NCBI GenBank assembly: GCA_900298985.1
Contig: OMHY01000070.1
Coordinates: forward strand, 1-39,315
From: Streptomycetaceae bacterium
GTDB lineage: Bacteria; Actinomycetota; Actinomycetes; Nanopelagicales; Nanopelagicaceae
DNA length: 39,315 nt
Direction: 5' to 3'
Made by a program: the position numbers and the translations under genes. The notes beneath the pieces are model-generated. The model saw only the letters and a list, made by a program, of their open reading frames with translations, ran no database searches and was not told the origin of the DNA. This document shows positions 25,299 to 34,028 of this stretch, piece after piece. Numbering within the stretch: position 1 is the first letter of the stretch; each line of letters begins with the position of its first letter.

Positions 25299-25369
25299 TG
25301 GTATTATTTACCTCTTATTTACTTCCCCCAACTTCCCTCAAGTGAGTTGATAGCCTTTTCAAGGCTCAA
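25299..25369 (+). promoter_or_regulatory. carD promoter candidate and leader hairpin
   Basis: An extended -10 element TGG-TATTAT lies at 25299-25307 with a weak TTTTCC 17 bases upstream of the hexamer. The resulting leader of about 85 bases contains a clean hairpin, AGCCTT-TTC-AAGGCT (25352-25366), extended by TTG/CAA at 25347 and 25369 after a two-base bulge. A Shine-Dalgarno GAAAGG follows at 25388-25393. No known riboswitch class is recognised. Confidence 0.4.
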
Positions 25370-25399
25370 TTCGCGGGAGAGACGATCGAAAGGTTATTT

Positions 25400-25882
25400 A
25401 TGACATTCAAGGTCGGCGAAACCGTAGTTTATCCACATCATGGAGCAGCTCTTATTGAAGCGATTGAAAAGAGGATAATCAAAGGGGAAGAAAAGACCTA
25501 TCTCGTATTAAAAGTTACCCAAGGGGATTTAACTGTACGAGTTCCAGCCGATAATGTTGATTTAGTTGGTGTCAGAGATGTTGTTGACCGCTCTGGGCTA
25601 GATCGAGTTTTCAATGTATTGCGTCAACCATATACCGAAGAACCAACCAACTGGTCTCGTCGCTATAAGGCAAATGTAGAGAAATTAGCCTCGGGTGATG
25701 TAATCAAGGTAGCTGAGGTAGTTAGAGATCTTTATCGTCGTGATTTAGAAAAAGGTCTTTCTGCTGGTGAAAAAAGAATGCTAGCTAAAGCTAAGCAAAT
25801 CTTGGTTTCTGAATTAGCTCTTGCTGAAAATACTGATGAAGATCGAGCTAGTACAACTTTGGATGAAGTTCTAGCTTCCTAA
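25400..25882 (+). CDS. carD: CarD/CdnL-family RNA polymerase-binding transcription factor
   Basis: 160 residues, the standard actinobacterial length. The N-terminal RNA polymerase-interacting Tudor-like domain ([19 protein letters not shown]) is followed by the helical DNA-contact domain with the conserved Trp in [20 protein letters not shown]. CarD binds the polymerase beta subunit and stabilises open complexes, chiefly at rRNA and other housekeeping promoters. A good ribosome site (GAAAGG, 6 bases from ATG) and a structured leader set it apart from the leaderless genes around it. The carD-ispDF-cysS-rlmB order is typical of actinobacteria. Confidence 0.94.
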   Translation: MTFKVGETVVYPHHGAALIEAIEKRIIKGEEKTYLVLKVTQGDLTVRVPADNVDLVGVRDVVDRSGLDRVFNVLRQPYTEEPTNWSRRYKANVEKLASGDVIKVAEVVRDLYRRDLEKGLSAGEKRMLAKAKQILVSELALAENTDEDRASTTLDEVLAS

Positions 25883-25917
25883 TTTTTATTATTTCAAATC
25901 TCTCTAAGTAGGTATTC

Positions 25918-27087
25918 ATGACTTCAACTAGCAAAGTTGCAGTCATTATTACCGCTGCTGGTTTGGGTGAAAGACTTAATGCAGGAAAACCTAAAGCACT
26001 CGCTCAAGTAATGGGATTAACACTTTTAGAAATTTCATTTCAAAAAATGAGCCCGATAGCAAATCAAATCCTAGTTACTTATCCAGAAGGTTACATTGAA
26101 GATTTTCAAAAATTATTGGGTGAAAGTGTAGAACTAGTTCCTGGTGGTTCCAATAGACAATTAAGTATTTATAATGCATTGCAATTTTTAGCACCAGATA
26201 TTGAATATGTTTTGATTCATGATTGCGCTCGCGCCTTTGCTAGTACAGAATTAGCATACAAAGTTATTGAGAAGTTAGAATTCGGTGCGCAAGCAGTAGT
26301 TCCTACTTTAAATGTTACTGATACTATAAAAATTCTAAATGAAGACAATTATATTAAGAAAACCCCAAAACGTGACAAACTAGTAATTGCTCAAACCCCT
26401 CAAGGTTTTAGTAAAAAAGTAATTTTAAACAGCCACCAAAAAGCCATAAAGAAAAAAATATTAGGAACTGATGATGCTATGTTGGCAGAATTAGCGGGAT
26501 ATAAAGTTGAAATAGTTGTGGGTGAAGAAAATGCTTTTAAAATAACTTACCCAGCAGATATAAAGAGAGCTCAAAATATTTCGCAGCAAGATCACATAGG
26601 GGTTAATTATAAAGTTGGGATTGGGAGTGATACCCATGCATTTTCCAAAGACCCGGATCGAAAACTTTGGCTAGGTGGTTTGTATTGGGAAAATGAAACT
26701 GGACTGGATGGACATTCCGATGCAGATGTAGCTTTGCATGCAATCTGTGATGCCATATTTTCCGCTTGTGATTTGGGGGATTTGGGCTCAAATTTTGGAG
26801 TGGATCAACCACAATATATTGGAGCTAGTGGGGAATCTTTACTTCAGGAATGTCATTCTCGAGCTAAAAACTCAGGATTTAAAGTTGTTAATGTATCGGT
26901 GCAAATTATTTGCAATAAACCTAAAATTTCAAATCGACGTGGAGAAATAGCCGCTCGAATTAGCAGTATTTTGAACCAAATTCCAGTAACTGTTACCGCA
27001 ACTACCACTGATGGTCTTGGTTTGACTGGCAATGGTGGTGGAATTAGTGCTATTGCGGTGGCTAATGTTTCCTATGAAGGGCTATAA
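25918..27087 (+). CDS. ispDF: Bifunctional IspD/IspF (MEP isoprenoid pathway)
   Basis: 389 residues, a fusion. Residues 1-225 are IspD (4-diphosphocytidyl-methylerythritol synthase) with AAGLGERLNAGKPKAL and VLIHDCARAF. Residues about 230-389 are IspF (2,4-cyclodiphosphate synthase) with metal ligands in IGSDTHAF and LDGHSDADVALHAICDAI and the late TTDGLGLTGNGGG. The two enzymes carry out non-consecutive steps (3 and 5) of isoprenoid precursor synthesis. Mycobacteria keep ispD and ispF as separate adjacent genes. Both active-site sets look intact. The start has no clear ribosome site. Confidence 0.93.
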   Translation: MTSTSKVAVIITAAGLGERLNAGKPKALAQVMGLTLLEISFQKMSPIANQILVTYPEGYIEDFQKLLGESVELVPGGSNRQLSIYNALQFLAPDIEYVLIHDCARAFASTELAYKVIEKLEFGAQAVVPTLNVTDTIKILNEDNYIKKTPKRDKLVIAQTPQGFSKKVILNSHQKAIKKKILGTDDAMLAELAGYKVEIVVGEENAFKITYPADIKRAQNISQQDHIGVNYKVGIGSDTHAFSKDPDRKLWLGGLYWENETGLDGHSDADVALHAICDAIFSACDLGDLGSNFGVDQPQYIGASGESLLQECHSRAKNSGFKVVNVSVQIICNKPKISNRRGEIAARISSILNQIPVTVTATTTDGLGLTGNGGGISAIAVANVSYEGL

Positions 27088-27090
27088 AAT
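27085..27090 (+). promoter_or_regulatory. -10 box overlapping the ispDF stop codon
   Basis: TAAAAT begins with the ispDF stop TAA and ends 6 bases before the cysS ATG, a leaderless arrangement. Confidence 0.5.
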
Positions 27091-27096
27091 AATTCA

Positions 27097-28488
27097 ATGA
27101 GTGCACCATTAAATGACTTAATGCTTTATGACACGCGCGCTCGCGAAATAAGTAAATTTATTCCAATCAAGAATAATCAAGTTTCAATTTATCTTTGCGG
27201 CCCAACCGTGCAATCGTCTCCTCATATTGGGCATGTGAGAAGCGCAGTTAATTTTGATATTTTGCGTCGTTGGTTAAATGAATTAGGTTATAAAGTTTCC
27301 TTGGTTAGAAATGTGACAGACATTGATGACAAGATTTTAAACAAAGCAGTGGTAGAAAAATTAGAATGGTTTGAATTAGCTTACAAATATGAAAGAGAAT
27401 TCACCAACGCTTATCAATTACTAAATGTTTTACCACCAACTTATGAACCTAGAGCCACTGGACACATAACTCAAATGATTGAGTTAATGGAAAAATTAAT
27501 AGAAAATTGCAAAGCCTATGCTCCGGGAAATGGTGATGTCTATTTAAGTGTGCGTTCTTTAGATTCTTATTTAACTTTGTCTAGACAAAATATTGATGAC
27601 TTACAAAGCGCAGCGGATGCAGATGATAGATTTAAAAAAGATGTAAGAGATTTTGCTCTTTGGAAAGGTGCAAAACCTGGAGAACCTTCATGGCCAACCC
27701 CTTGGGGACCTGGCAGACCTGGATGGCATTTAGAGTGTTCCGCAATGGCATTCGCTTATTTAGGAGAAAGTTTTGATATTCATGGTGGAGGATTAGATCT
27801 AATTTTTCCACACCACGAAAATGAAATTGCACAATCAGAAGCTGCTGGTTACGGTTTTGCCAAAAGATGGATGCACAATGCTTGGGTAACTCAAAGTGGC
27901 GAGAAAATGAGTAAATCTTTGGGCAATACTATGCAGGTTACGGAATTAATAAAGCAAGTTAGACCAATTGAATTACGTTGGTATTTAGGAAGTGCCCATT
28001 ACAGATCTATGTTGGAGTTTTCCCCAAATGCACTTCAAGAATCAGCAGTTGCATTTACAAGATTAGAAAACTTTTTAAATCGAGCAAAGGAAATTCTTGA
28101 GAATATTTCTGATAATCAATTGAGCGCAGAGTTTAGTTCGGCAATGAATAATGATTTAGCTGTTCCAGAAGCAATCGCTACTATTTATGAAGATTTGAGA
28201 TTAGGAAATGTGGCGCTGCAAGAAAGCAATAAAACTGAGTTACAAATTAGAGCAAATGCAATTAGGTCAGCACTTCGAATTTTAGGAGTAGATCCTTTTA
28301 CCGCAACTAAATCCGATGCTAGAAATCAAGAAACATTATCGGGATTAGTTAAGCTAGCTATAGCGGAAAGAAAAGCTGCACGGGAAAGAAAAGATTTTGT
28401 CACTAGTGATGAAATAAGAGACAAGCTAGCTAATTTAGGAATCACAATAGAAGATACTCCAAATGGAGTTAGATGGATACAAAATTAA
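27097..28488 (+). CDS. cysS: Cysteinyl-tRNA synthetase
   Basis: 463 residues, class I. Zinc-ligand Cys in LCGPTVQSSPHIGH, the HIGH motif itself, the second zinc region GWHLECSAMA and HGGGLDLIFPHHENE, and the KMSKS motif in SGEKMSKSLGNTMQV are all in place. It charges tRNA-Cys. Length and C-terminal helical part are normal. The paralogous mshC (mycothiol ligase) can be confused with cysS, but the full C-terminal anticodon-binding region and the position between ispDF and rlmB indicate the true synthetase. Confidence 0.94.
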   Translation: MSAPLNDLMLYDTRAREISKFIPIKNNQVSIYLCGPTVQSSPHIGHVRSAVNFDILRRWLNELGYKVSLVRNVTDIDDKILNKAVVEKLEWFELAYKYEREFTNAYQLLNVLPPTYEPRATGHITQMIELMEKLIENCKAYAPGNGDVYLSVRSLDSYLTLSRQNIDDLQSAADADDRFKKDVRDFALWKGAKPGEPSWPTPWGPGRPGWHLECSAMAFAYLGESFDIHGGGLDLIFPHHENEIAQSEAAGYGFAKRWMHNAWVTQSGEKMSKSLGNTMQVTELIKQVRPIELRWYLGSAHYRSMLEFSPNALQESAVAFTRLENFLNRAKEILENISDNQLSAEFSSAMNNDLAVPEAIATIYEDLRLGNVALQESNKTELQIRANAIRSALRILGVDPFTATKSDARNQETLSGLVKLAIAERKAARERKDFVTSDEIRDKLANLGITIEDTPNGVRWIQN

Positions 28489-29231
28489 TGTCGGAATATA
28501 TTATTGGAAGAAATGCAGTAGTAGAAGCACTACGGGCGAAATTAGAAGTACAAGAGTTACTAATCGCTAGCAAAGTTGAAATAGATCAAAGAATAAATGA
28601 AGCCTTGAGTATTGCTCGAAAAGCAAATATCGCAATTAAGGAATATCCTAGAAGTAAAGTAGATGATCTAGTTTCTAGTAAAGAAAATCAGGGGATAGCT
28701 TTAAAAATTGCCCCTTATAAATATGCTCAATTTGATAATTTATTGAATTTTAAAAAAGAGCAAAAATTAATTTTAGGATTAGATGGAATTACAGATCAAC
28801 ATAATTTGGGTGCAATTATTAGAAGTGCTGCCGCTTTTGGTGTTGATGGAGTAGTAATTCCAGAGCGAAGAAGCGCTGATGTTTCTGGTGCAGTTTGGAA
28901 ATCCTCTGCTGGACTTGCTGCAAAAGTAAAGATTGCACAAGTAGTGAATTTGGTTCGTTCAATTGAGCAGGCAAAAAAATCCAATTTCTTTGTAGTGGGT
29001 TTAGATATGGATGGCAAAGAAGAATTACCAAAGTTTTCTCTAGCTCAAGAAAACCTTTATCTAATTGTGGGAAGTGAAGGAAAAGGAATTTCCAGACTTG
29101 CTCGGGAAAAATGTGACTTGATTGTTTCCATTCCTATGAGCGGTAGTGCTGAATCTTTGAATGCAAGTGTGGCTACAGCTATAGCTTTGTACGGTATATT
29201 CCAAATGCGAAATAGCCAGTCCAATAGTTAA
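28488..29231 (+). CDS. rlmB: SpoU-family rRNA 2'-O-methyltransferase (RlmB/TrmH type)
   Basis: About 247 residues: an N-terminal L30-like substrate domain (IIGRNAVVEAL) and a SPOUT knot domain with motif 1 DQHNLGAIIRSAAAFG, motif 2 LIVGSEGKGISRLA and motif 3 IPMSGSAESLNASVATAIALY. RlmB methylates a guanosine in 23S rRNA; other SpoU members act on tRNA, so the exact site is inferred from the cysS-rlmB neighbourhood. ATG 28488 shares one base with the cysS stop (TAATG) and fits the family N-terminus; ATG 28473 would add five residues. Confidence 0.88.
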   Translation: MSEYIIGRNAVVEALRAKLEVQELLIASKVEIDQRINEALSIARKANIAIKEYPRSKVDDLVSSKENQGIALKIAPYKYAQFDNLLNFKKEQKLILGLDGITDQHNLGAIIRSAAAFGVDGVVIPERRSADVSGAVWKSSAGLAAKVKIAQVVNLVRSIEQAKKSNFFVVGLDMDGKEELPKFSLAQENLYLIVGSEGKGISRLAREKCDLIVSIPMSGSAESLNASVATAIALYGIFQMRNSQSNS

Positions 29232-29273
29232 ACCGTTACCATTAGTTAACCTAATAGGAGATTTAAGTTAACC
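29227..29273 (+). promoter_or_regulatory. Cluster of GTTA(A/C)-type repeats before ppk (candidate Pho box)
   Basis: GTTAAACC (29227), GTTACC (29235), GTTAACC (29245) and GTTAACC (29267) lie in 47 bases; the two exact AGTTAACC copies are 22 bases apart, two helical turns. A ribosome site AGGA follows at 29284-29287. The phoU upstream region carries the same GTTAAC core. RegX3 binding is an inference. Confidence 0.35.
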
Positions 29274-29294
29274 AAGATAGAGCAGGATTTCCCC

Positions 29295-31388
29295 ATGAGT
29301 ACTTCTAACAGCATCCTAGATAATAGGTTGCCGAGAGAGGTCTTAATTGATCGAGAACTAAGTTGGCTTTCATTTAATCAAAGAGTTTTAGAGTTAGCAG
29401 AAGATAAATCAGTTCCTCTTCTAGAAAGATGTAGATTTCTTTCAATCTTTTCCTCTAATTTAGATGATTTTTATATGATTAGAGTAGCAACATTAAAAAG
29501 AAAATTAGAAAACGGTGTAACTAAATCAAATACTGCAGGTTATACCCCACAAGAATTAATAGTTGCACTTTCTCAAAAAGTAGAATCATTAGTAAAAAGA
29601 CAGAGTAAATTGTTTCATGATGAAATTTTGCCAGCATTGAAGTTATCAAATATTGAAATTACTCACTGGGATTTGTTAACTGCGGAAGAAAAAAATGGAA
29701 TGCAAAAAGTATTCCAAGAACAAATTTTCCCAGTGCTAACCCCGCTTGCGGTTGACCCTTCCCATCCTTTTCCTTATATTTCCGGGCTCTCTTTAAATTT
29801 AGCAGTAACAGTTATAAATAAAGAAACTGGTGCCGAATTTTTTGCCCGAGTCAAAGTGCCTTCAAATCTTGATAGGTATGTGGAAGTTACTGATAGCAAT
29901 CTGAGCAAATTTATTTCTCTTGAGGAAATCATAAGTGCACATGTTCAAGAGTTGTTCCCCGGGATGGAAATTAAGAACTCTTATTATTTCCGGCTAACTC
30001 GAAATGCTGATCTCGAAATTGAAGAGGAAGATTCTGATGATCTGTTAGCTTCAATGGAACAGGAGCTATTGAGACGTAAATTTGGATCTCCGGTCCGGCT
30101 AGAAGTGGAAACTGGAATTGAACCTGAACTTTTAGTAACGCTGATGCAAGAAGTTGGTGTTGGAGAAGTAGATGTTATCTCTTATGACGGTCCACTTGAT
30201 TTCACTGGTTTAAATACATTAGTTGAATTAAATAGACCAGAGTTGAAATATGAAACTTTGCGTGGCCAAATTCCATGGGATTTACGGGATGTAGATAATG
30301 AATCTACGGAAGAGTTTTTTAAAGCTATTGCTCGCAGGGAAGTTTTACTCCATCATCCCTATGAATCTTTCACCTCTTCTGTGGTGCGCTTTATTAAGAG
30401 TGCAGCAATTGACCCCTCAGTTTTAGCTATAAAACAAACGCTTTATCGCACCAGTGGTGATTCCCCAGTAGTACAAGCATTAATTGAAGCAGCCCAAGCT
30501 GGTAAACAAGTTTTAGCGGTAGTGGAAATTAGAGCCAGGTTTGATGAACAGGCAAATGTGCAGTGGGCTAGAAAGTTGGAAGATGCTGGTGCACATGTGG
30601 TTTATGGATTAGTAGGTTTTAAAACCCACGCTAAATTATCTTTAATTGTTCGACAAGAAGAAAATCAAATTAAAAGATATGTGCATATCGGAACTGGAAA
30701 TTACAATCCTAAAACTGCTCGAATTTATGAAGATTTTGGAATACTTAGTTCAGATCCAATTTTAGGGGAAGATGTAAATAGATTATTTAATCAACTATCT
30801 GGATTAGCACCTCAAACCAATTTCAATCGCTTGCTGGTAGCACCCAAAACATTGCGTTCTGGTTTACTTTCTAAAATTGAAAGAGAAATTAGTAATCATC
30901 AAGCAGGCAAGCCAAGTGGAATTAGATTTAAATTAAATTCTATAATGGATGAGGAATTTATTGATGCTTTATACCGCGCCTCCAACGCAGGAGTAAAAGT
31001 AGAATTAATAGTCCGTGGAATTTGCGCGCTTCGTGCCGGTGTAGCCGGTTTATCAGAAAACATAAAAGTTATCTCAGTATTAGGAAGATTTTTAGAACAC
31101 TCTCGAATTTTTCATTTTATTAATGGTGGTGAAGAAGAGGTTTGGATAGGTAGCGCTGATTTGATGCATCGAAATTTAGATCGCAGGGTAGAGACCATGG
31201 TAAAGGTTGAACAAAATGATCAAAAAAGATTGCTGATAAGAGCAATTGATACCTATCTTTCAGTAAACACTCCCTGTTGGGAAATGAATACGGAAGGTGA
31301 ATGGGAAAAGAAAAATCAAATTTTTGAAGGAAAAGCCCAATTGCCATTTCATGAGCAAGTAATCAATTGGTATAAGGCGAGAGTGTAA
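29295..31388 (+). CDS. ppk: Polyphosphate kinase 1
   Basis: 697 residues, full-length PPK1. The N-terminal helical domain begins RELSWLSFNQRVLELAED, and the two phospholipase-D-like C-terminal domains carry the autophosphorylated His in GLVGFKTHAKLSLIVR, then YVHIGTGNYNPKTARIYEDFG and a late RNLDRRVETMVKVE. It makes long-chain polyphosphate from ATP at the membrane face. A Shine-Dalgarno AGGA lies 7 bases before ATG, so unlike many neighbours it has a leader. The upstream GTTAAC repeats and nearby phoU-senX3-regX3 suggest phosphate control. mutT1 starts on the base after its stop. Confidence 0.94.
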   Translation: MSTSNSILDNRLPREVLIDRELSWLSFNQRVLELAEDKSVPLLERCRFLSIFSSNLDDFYMIRVATLKRKLENGVTKSNTAGYTPQELIVALSQKVESLVKRQSKLFHDEILPALKLSNIEITHWDLLTAEEKNGMQKVFQEQIFPVLTPLAVDPSHPFPYISGLSLNLAVTVINKETGAEFFARVKVPSNLDRYVEVTDSNLSKFISLEEIISAHVQELFPGMEIKNSYYFRLTRNADLEIEEEDSDDLLASMEQELLRRKFGSPVRLEVETGIEPELLVTLMQEVGVGEVDVISYDGPLDFTGLNTLVELNRPELKYETLRGQIPWDLRDVDNESTEEFFKAIARREVLLHHPYESFTSSVVRFIKSAAIDPSVLAIKQTLYRTSGDSPVVQALIEAAQAGKQVLAVVEIRARFDEQANVQWARKLEDAGAHVVYGLVGFKTHAKLSLIVRQEENQIKRYVHIGTGNYNPKTARIYEDFGILSSDPILGEDVNRLFNQLSGLAPQTNFNRLLVAPKTLRSGLLSKIEREISNHQAGKPSGIRFKLNSIMDEEFIDALYRASNAGVKVELIVRGICALRAGVAGLSENIKVISVLGRFLEHSRIFHFINGGEEEVWIGSADLMHRNLDRRVETMVKVEQNDQKRLLIRAIDTYLSVNTPCWEMNTEGEWEKKNQIFEGKAQLPFHEQVINWYKARV

Positions 31389-32294
31389 ATGTCTGATCAA
31401 ATTATTTTGGCAGCAGGTGGTGTGCTTTGGAGAATTAATGGCTCACGTGAATTAGAAATCGCACTCATTCATCGTCCCCGATATAACGATTGGACTTTGC
31501 CAAAAGGAAAAGTTGATCTAGGAGAATCCTTAATTCAAGCGGCCTTCAGAGAAATACTTGAAGAAACTAATATTAAAACGAGGTTCGGCCGCTATTTAGG
31601 TCACGTGGAATATCAGGTGGCAACCGGTTTAAAACAAGTACATTACTGGTCGGCTCGGGCAATTTCACCGATTTCTGATTTTATAGCTAATGAAGAGGTA
31701 GATGAAATACTTTGGTTATCTGCCAAAGATGCAAAGCAAAAATTAACTCGTGAAAGTGATCAGCGAATATTAGAAAAATTCCGCGCCCTGCCACCAGAAA
31801 CCTCTACCTTGATTTTGTTGCGTCATGCTAAAGCTATATCGCGAAGTGAGTGGACCGGTGAAGATGAAGATAGACCTTTAGCTCCACTGGGTGACAACCA
31901 ATCTCATGCATTGGCAAATCAACTAGCACCTTTTGCACCGGATCAAATTTTCACCTCTGATGCGGTGAGATGTTTAAACACTGTTATTCCTTTGGGAGAA
32001 AAATTATCTATCAAAGTTAAAGTGGATCGAGATTTAAGTGAATACAAATTTAATAAAAATGAAGAAAAGACTTTAGAAAAATTCAAAGATTTAAGTAAAG
32101 AATCTGTAGTTATAGAGTTACCAATAGTTATTTGCAGTCATAATCCAATACTGCCTATTGCCCTTAAAAAACTCTTAAAGAAAAGTGATTTAAAAATACC
32201 AAATCAAAATTTAGAACCGGGTGATGCTTGGGTATTAACCTCTTATAAAAAAGAAATAATCCAAGTAGATTATTTACCAGTACCTAAAATCTAA
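31389..32294 (+). CDS. mutT1: MutT1-type NUDIX hydrolase fused to a histidine phosphatase
   Basis: 301 residues in two parts. The first (about 1-135) is a NUDIX domain with the complete box G-x5-E-x7-REUxEE (GKVDLGESLIQAAFREILEE). The second (about 138-301) is a small SixA-like histidine phosphatase beginning LILLRHAKAISRSEW, with a second His in VICSHNPILP. Mycobacterial MutT1 has this same layout and removes phosphate from 8-oxo-dGTP and diadenosine polyphosphates. The gene is fused tightly to ppk and is separated from the convergent ppx by no base at all. Confidence 0.88.
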   Translation: MSDQIILAAGGVLWRINGSRELEIALIHRPRYNDWTLPKGKVDLGESLIQAAFREILEETNIKTRFGRYLGHVEYQVATGLKQVHYWSARAISPISDFIANEEVDEILWLSAKDAKQKLTRESDQRILEKFRALPPETSTLILLRHAKAISRSEWTGEDEDRPLAPLGDNQSHALANQLAPFAPDQIFTSDAVRCLNTVIPLGEKLSIKVKVDRDLSEYKFNKNEEKTLEKFKDLSKESVVIELPIVICSHNPILPIALKKLLKKSDLKIPNQNLEPGDAWVLTSYKKEIIQVDYLPVPKI

Positions 32295-33212
32295 TTATTT
32301 TTCTGACCAGTCCATAAAACGCAAAATTAATCCTTCTCGAAGTGCCCAAGGGCAAATCTCCACTTTTTCAATATCTAAATTTCGCATTACGCTTTCCGCA
32401 ACAAATGCCCCGGCAACAATTTGAGTAGCTCTATTGTTTGAAACTCCCGGAAGTTTTGCTCTCTCCTCTAAATTCATATCAGAGAGTTTTCCTACAACTT
32501 TTCTAAGCGCATCAATTTCAATAATCTTGCTATTAGTATTAAAAAAATCTCCACATAATCTCGCGAGTGTTCGCAAAGTTTTACTAGTTCCAATTGCTCT
32601 ATCAGCCGCTTCATGATGCACCATCGGAGACAAAACTGCCTCAAGTTGGTTTTCAATATGATCTCTTAAATTTCTAATAGATTTAGTAGTGAAAGGATCA
32701 CCTTCGAGAAAGTTTTGAGTTAGCCTGCCTGCGCCTAATGGTAGAGAGATGGATATTTCAGGGCTTTCATCAATCCCCACTGCGAATTCAAGTGAACCGC
32801 CTCCAATATCAATCATTAACAATCTTCCAGCAGACCAACCAAACCATCTACGTGCAGCTAGAAATGTAAGTTTGGCTTCTTCTTCACCGGAAAGTACTTG
32901 TAGGTCAATTTCATTTTGTTTATTAACAAAATCAATTATTTCTTTGCCATTGGAAGCTTCTCTAAGTGCAGAGGTAGCAAAGGGTAGTAGTTCCTCAGTC
33001 CCGGCGGTATTTGCTTGAGCTAAACATCTCTTGATACTGCTATCTAAAGCATTGATGCCATCTGGTGAGATATGGTTATTGGGCAAAAGATATTGAGTTA
33101 ACCGCAACTCTTCTTTGTAGTTAAAAGTTGGAATAGGTCTAGCGCCATAATGAGTATCTACTACCTGTAGATGAATGGTGTTAGATCCCACATCCAGTAC
33201 TCCCAATCGCAT
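32295..33212 (-). CDS. ppx: Exopolyphosphatase / pppGpp phosphohydrolase (Ppx/GppA family)
   Basis: 305 residues, the short actinobacterial Ppx form without the C-terminal HD-like domain. The ASKHA-fold motifs are clear: VLDVGSNTIHLQVVD, FATSALREASNG, LSGEEEAKLTF and MIDIGGGSLEFAVG. It releases phosphate from polyphosphate ends or from (p)ppGpp; which activity dominates is not visible. It stands opposite ppk, so polyphosphate making and breaking are side by side. The ATG is 6 bases after a TAGGTT box. Confidence 0.88.
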   Translation of the reverse strand: MRLGVLDVGSNTIHLQVVDTHYGARPIPTFNYKEELRLTQYLLPNNHISPDGINALDSSIKRCLAQANTAGTEELLPFATSALREASNGKEIIDFVNKQNEIDLQVLSGEEEAKLTFLAARRWFGWSAGRLLMIDIGGGSLEFAVGIDESPEISISLPLGAGRLTQNFLEGDPFTTKSIRNLRDHIENQLEAVLSPMVHHEAADRAIGTSKTLRTLARLCGDFFNTNSKIIEIDALRKVVGKLSDMNLEERAKLPGVSNNRATQIVAGAFVAESVMRNLDIEKVEICPWALREGLILRFMDWSEK

Positions 33213-33218
33213 GGGAGT

Positions 33219-33224
33219 AACCTA
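33219..33224 (-). promoter_or_regulatory. -10 box of a leaderless promoter for ppx
   Basis: On the minus strand TAGGTT stands 6 bases before ATG 33212; CAGACA at 33242-33247 is a fair -35 with a 17-base spacer. Confidence 0.5.
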
Positions 33225-33251
33225 TCTGGTTTTAATAGATTTGTCTGAATC

Positions 33252-33920
33252 CTATTTTTTACCGGGCAATACTTTGTCTATACCAAAGAATATCAACCCT
33301 AGTATCCAGGCAAAAATGAGAATAAAAACAGTAGTAATTAATACTTTAATGTAACCATATTGCACTACATCCATAAAACCATATGGATAGCGGTGGGTAA
33401 TCGCACCTTTAATAAATGTAAGTGCAATATATGCGATCGCTACATAAAATACTTCGGAAGTAGTTTTGAATTTCCACTCTTTACGTGGATATATAAAAAT
33501 AAAAAGCAAAATACCGACCAGTGGAGTTAAATAATGCTCTAGTAAATTAGAGATCACGTTTATACCTTGTGGATGCTCCTTAGATGCCAAGAGAAACTAA
33601 TTAACTATTAGAGTTACAGTCATCATAACAAGTGAAATATGATGAATAAATTTATCACGGTTCTTGTTTGTAAATCCATTGCGGGCGATTAAGGTAAATG
33701 AAATTGCCATTGCAATATTTGACCACTCGGTAAAATAACAAAGCCAATCAAAAGTCCTGGGGATTATGGAAATTGCGCCACTTGGATATGTTCCAAATAA
33801 ATGAGGGTATACATCTTTGGATGGTGAGATGTTGAAAGCGGTAGCGATTAATGAAAGTAAAGTTCCTACCCAAGCAACAAGTGCCGCCAATGAATAGATA
33901 GTTTTTGTATTAGATTTCAT
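33252..33920 (-). pseudogene. Pr6Pr-family membrane protein interrupted by one in-frame TAG
   Basis: ATG 33920 opens a frame of 107 codons that ends at TAG (33597-33599). The same frame continues without further stops to 33252, giving 222 codons if read through, the usual Pr6Pr length. The first half holds membrane helices and DWLCYFTEWSNI; the second half holds NLLEHYLTPLVG, THRYPYGFMDVVQYGY and a last helix. The break reads IVN-stop-FLL, where relatives have a continuous Asn-Leu-Leu-Leu-type helix end (from memory). A TTG at 33590 could restart translation. The first half has a good ribosome site (GGAGAGGA). No base insertion is involved, so a recent nonsense change is the simplest reading. 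Family function is unknown. Confidence 0.72.
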
Positions 33921-33949
33921 CTGTAAATCCTCTCCAAGTGATTAGTGAA

Positions 33950-33955
33950 AGTATA
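33950..33955 (-). promoter_or_regulatory. -10 box for the Pr6Pr gene
   Basis: On the minus strand TATACT lies about 29 bases before ATG 33920, with a normal short leader and Shine-Dalgarno. The -35 is weak. Confidence 0.35.
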
Positions 33956-34028
33956 AAGATTGAATCGCTTAAAAATCAGCAGTTGGGTTTTGGTTTTCCC
34001 TAATTTATTGGTATTTTTAGCAGGTTAC

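Noticed and set aside
33597-33599. TAG recoding as a sense codon
   Set aside because: TAG ends other intact genes here (for example at 4441-4443 and the FMN-binding protein), so a general code change is excluded.
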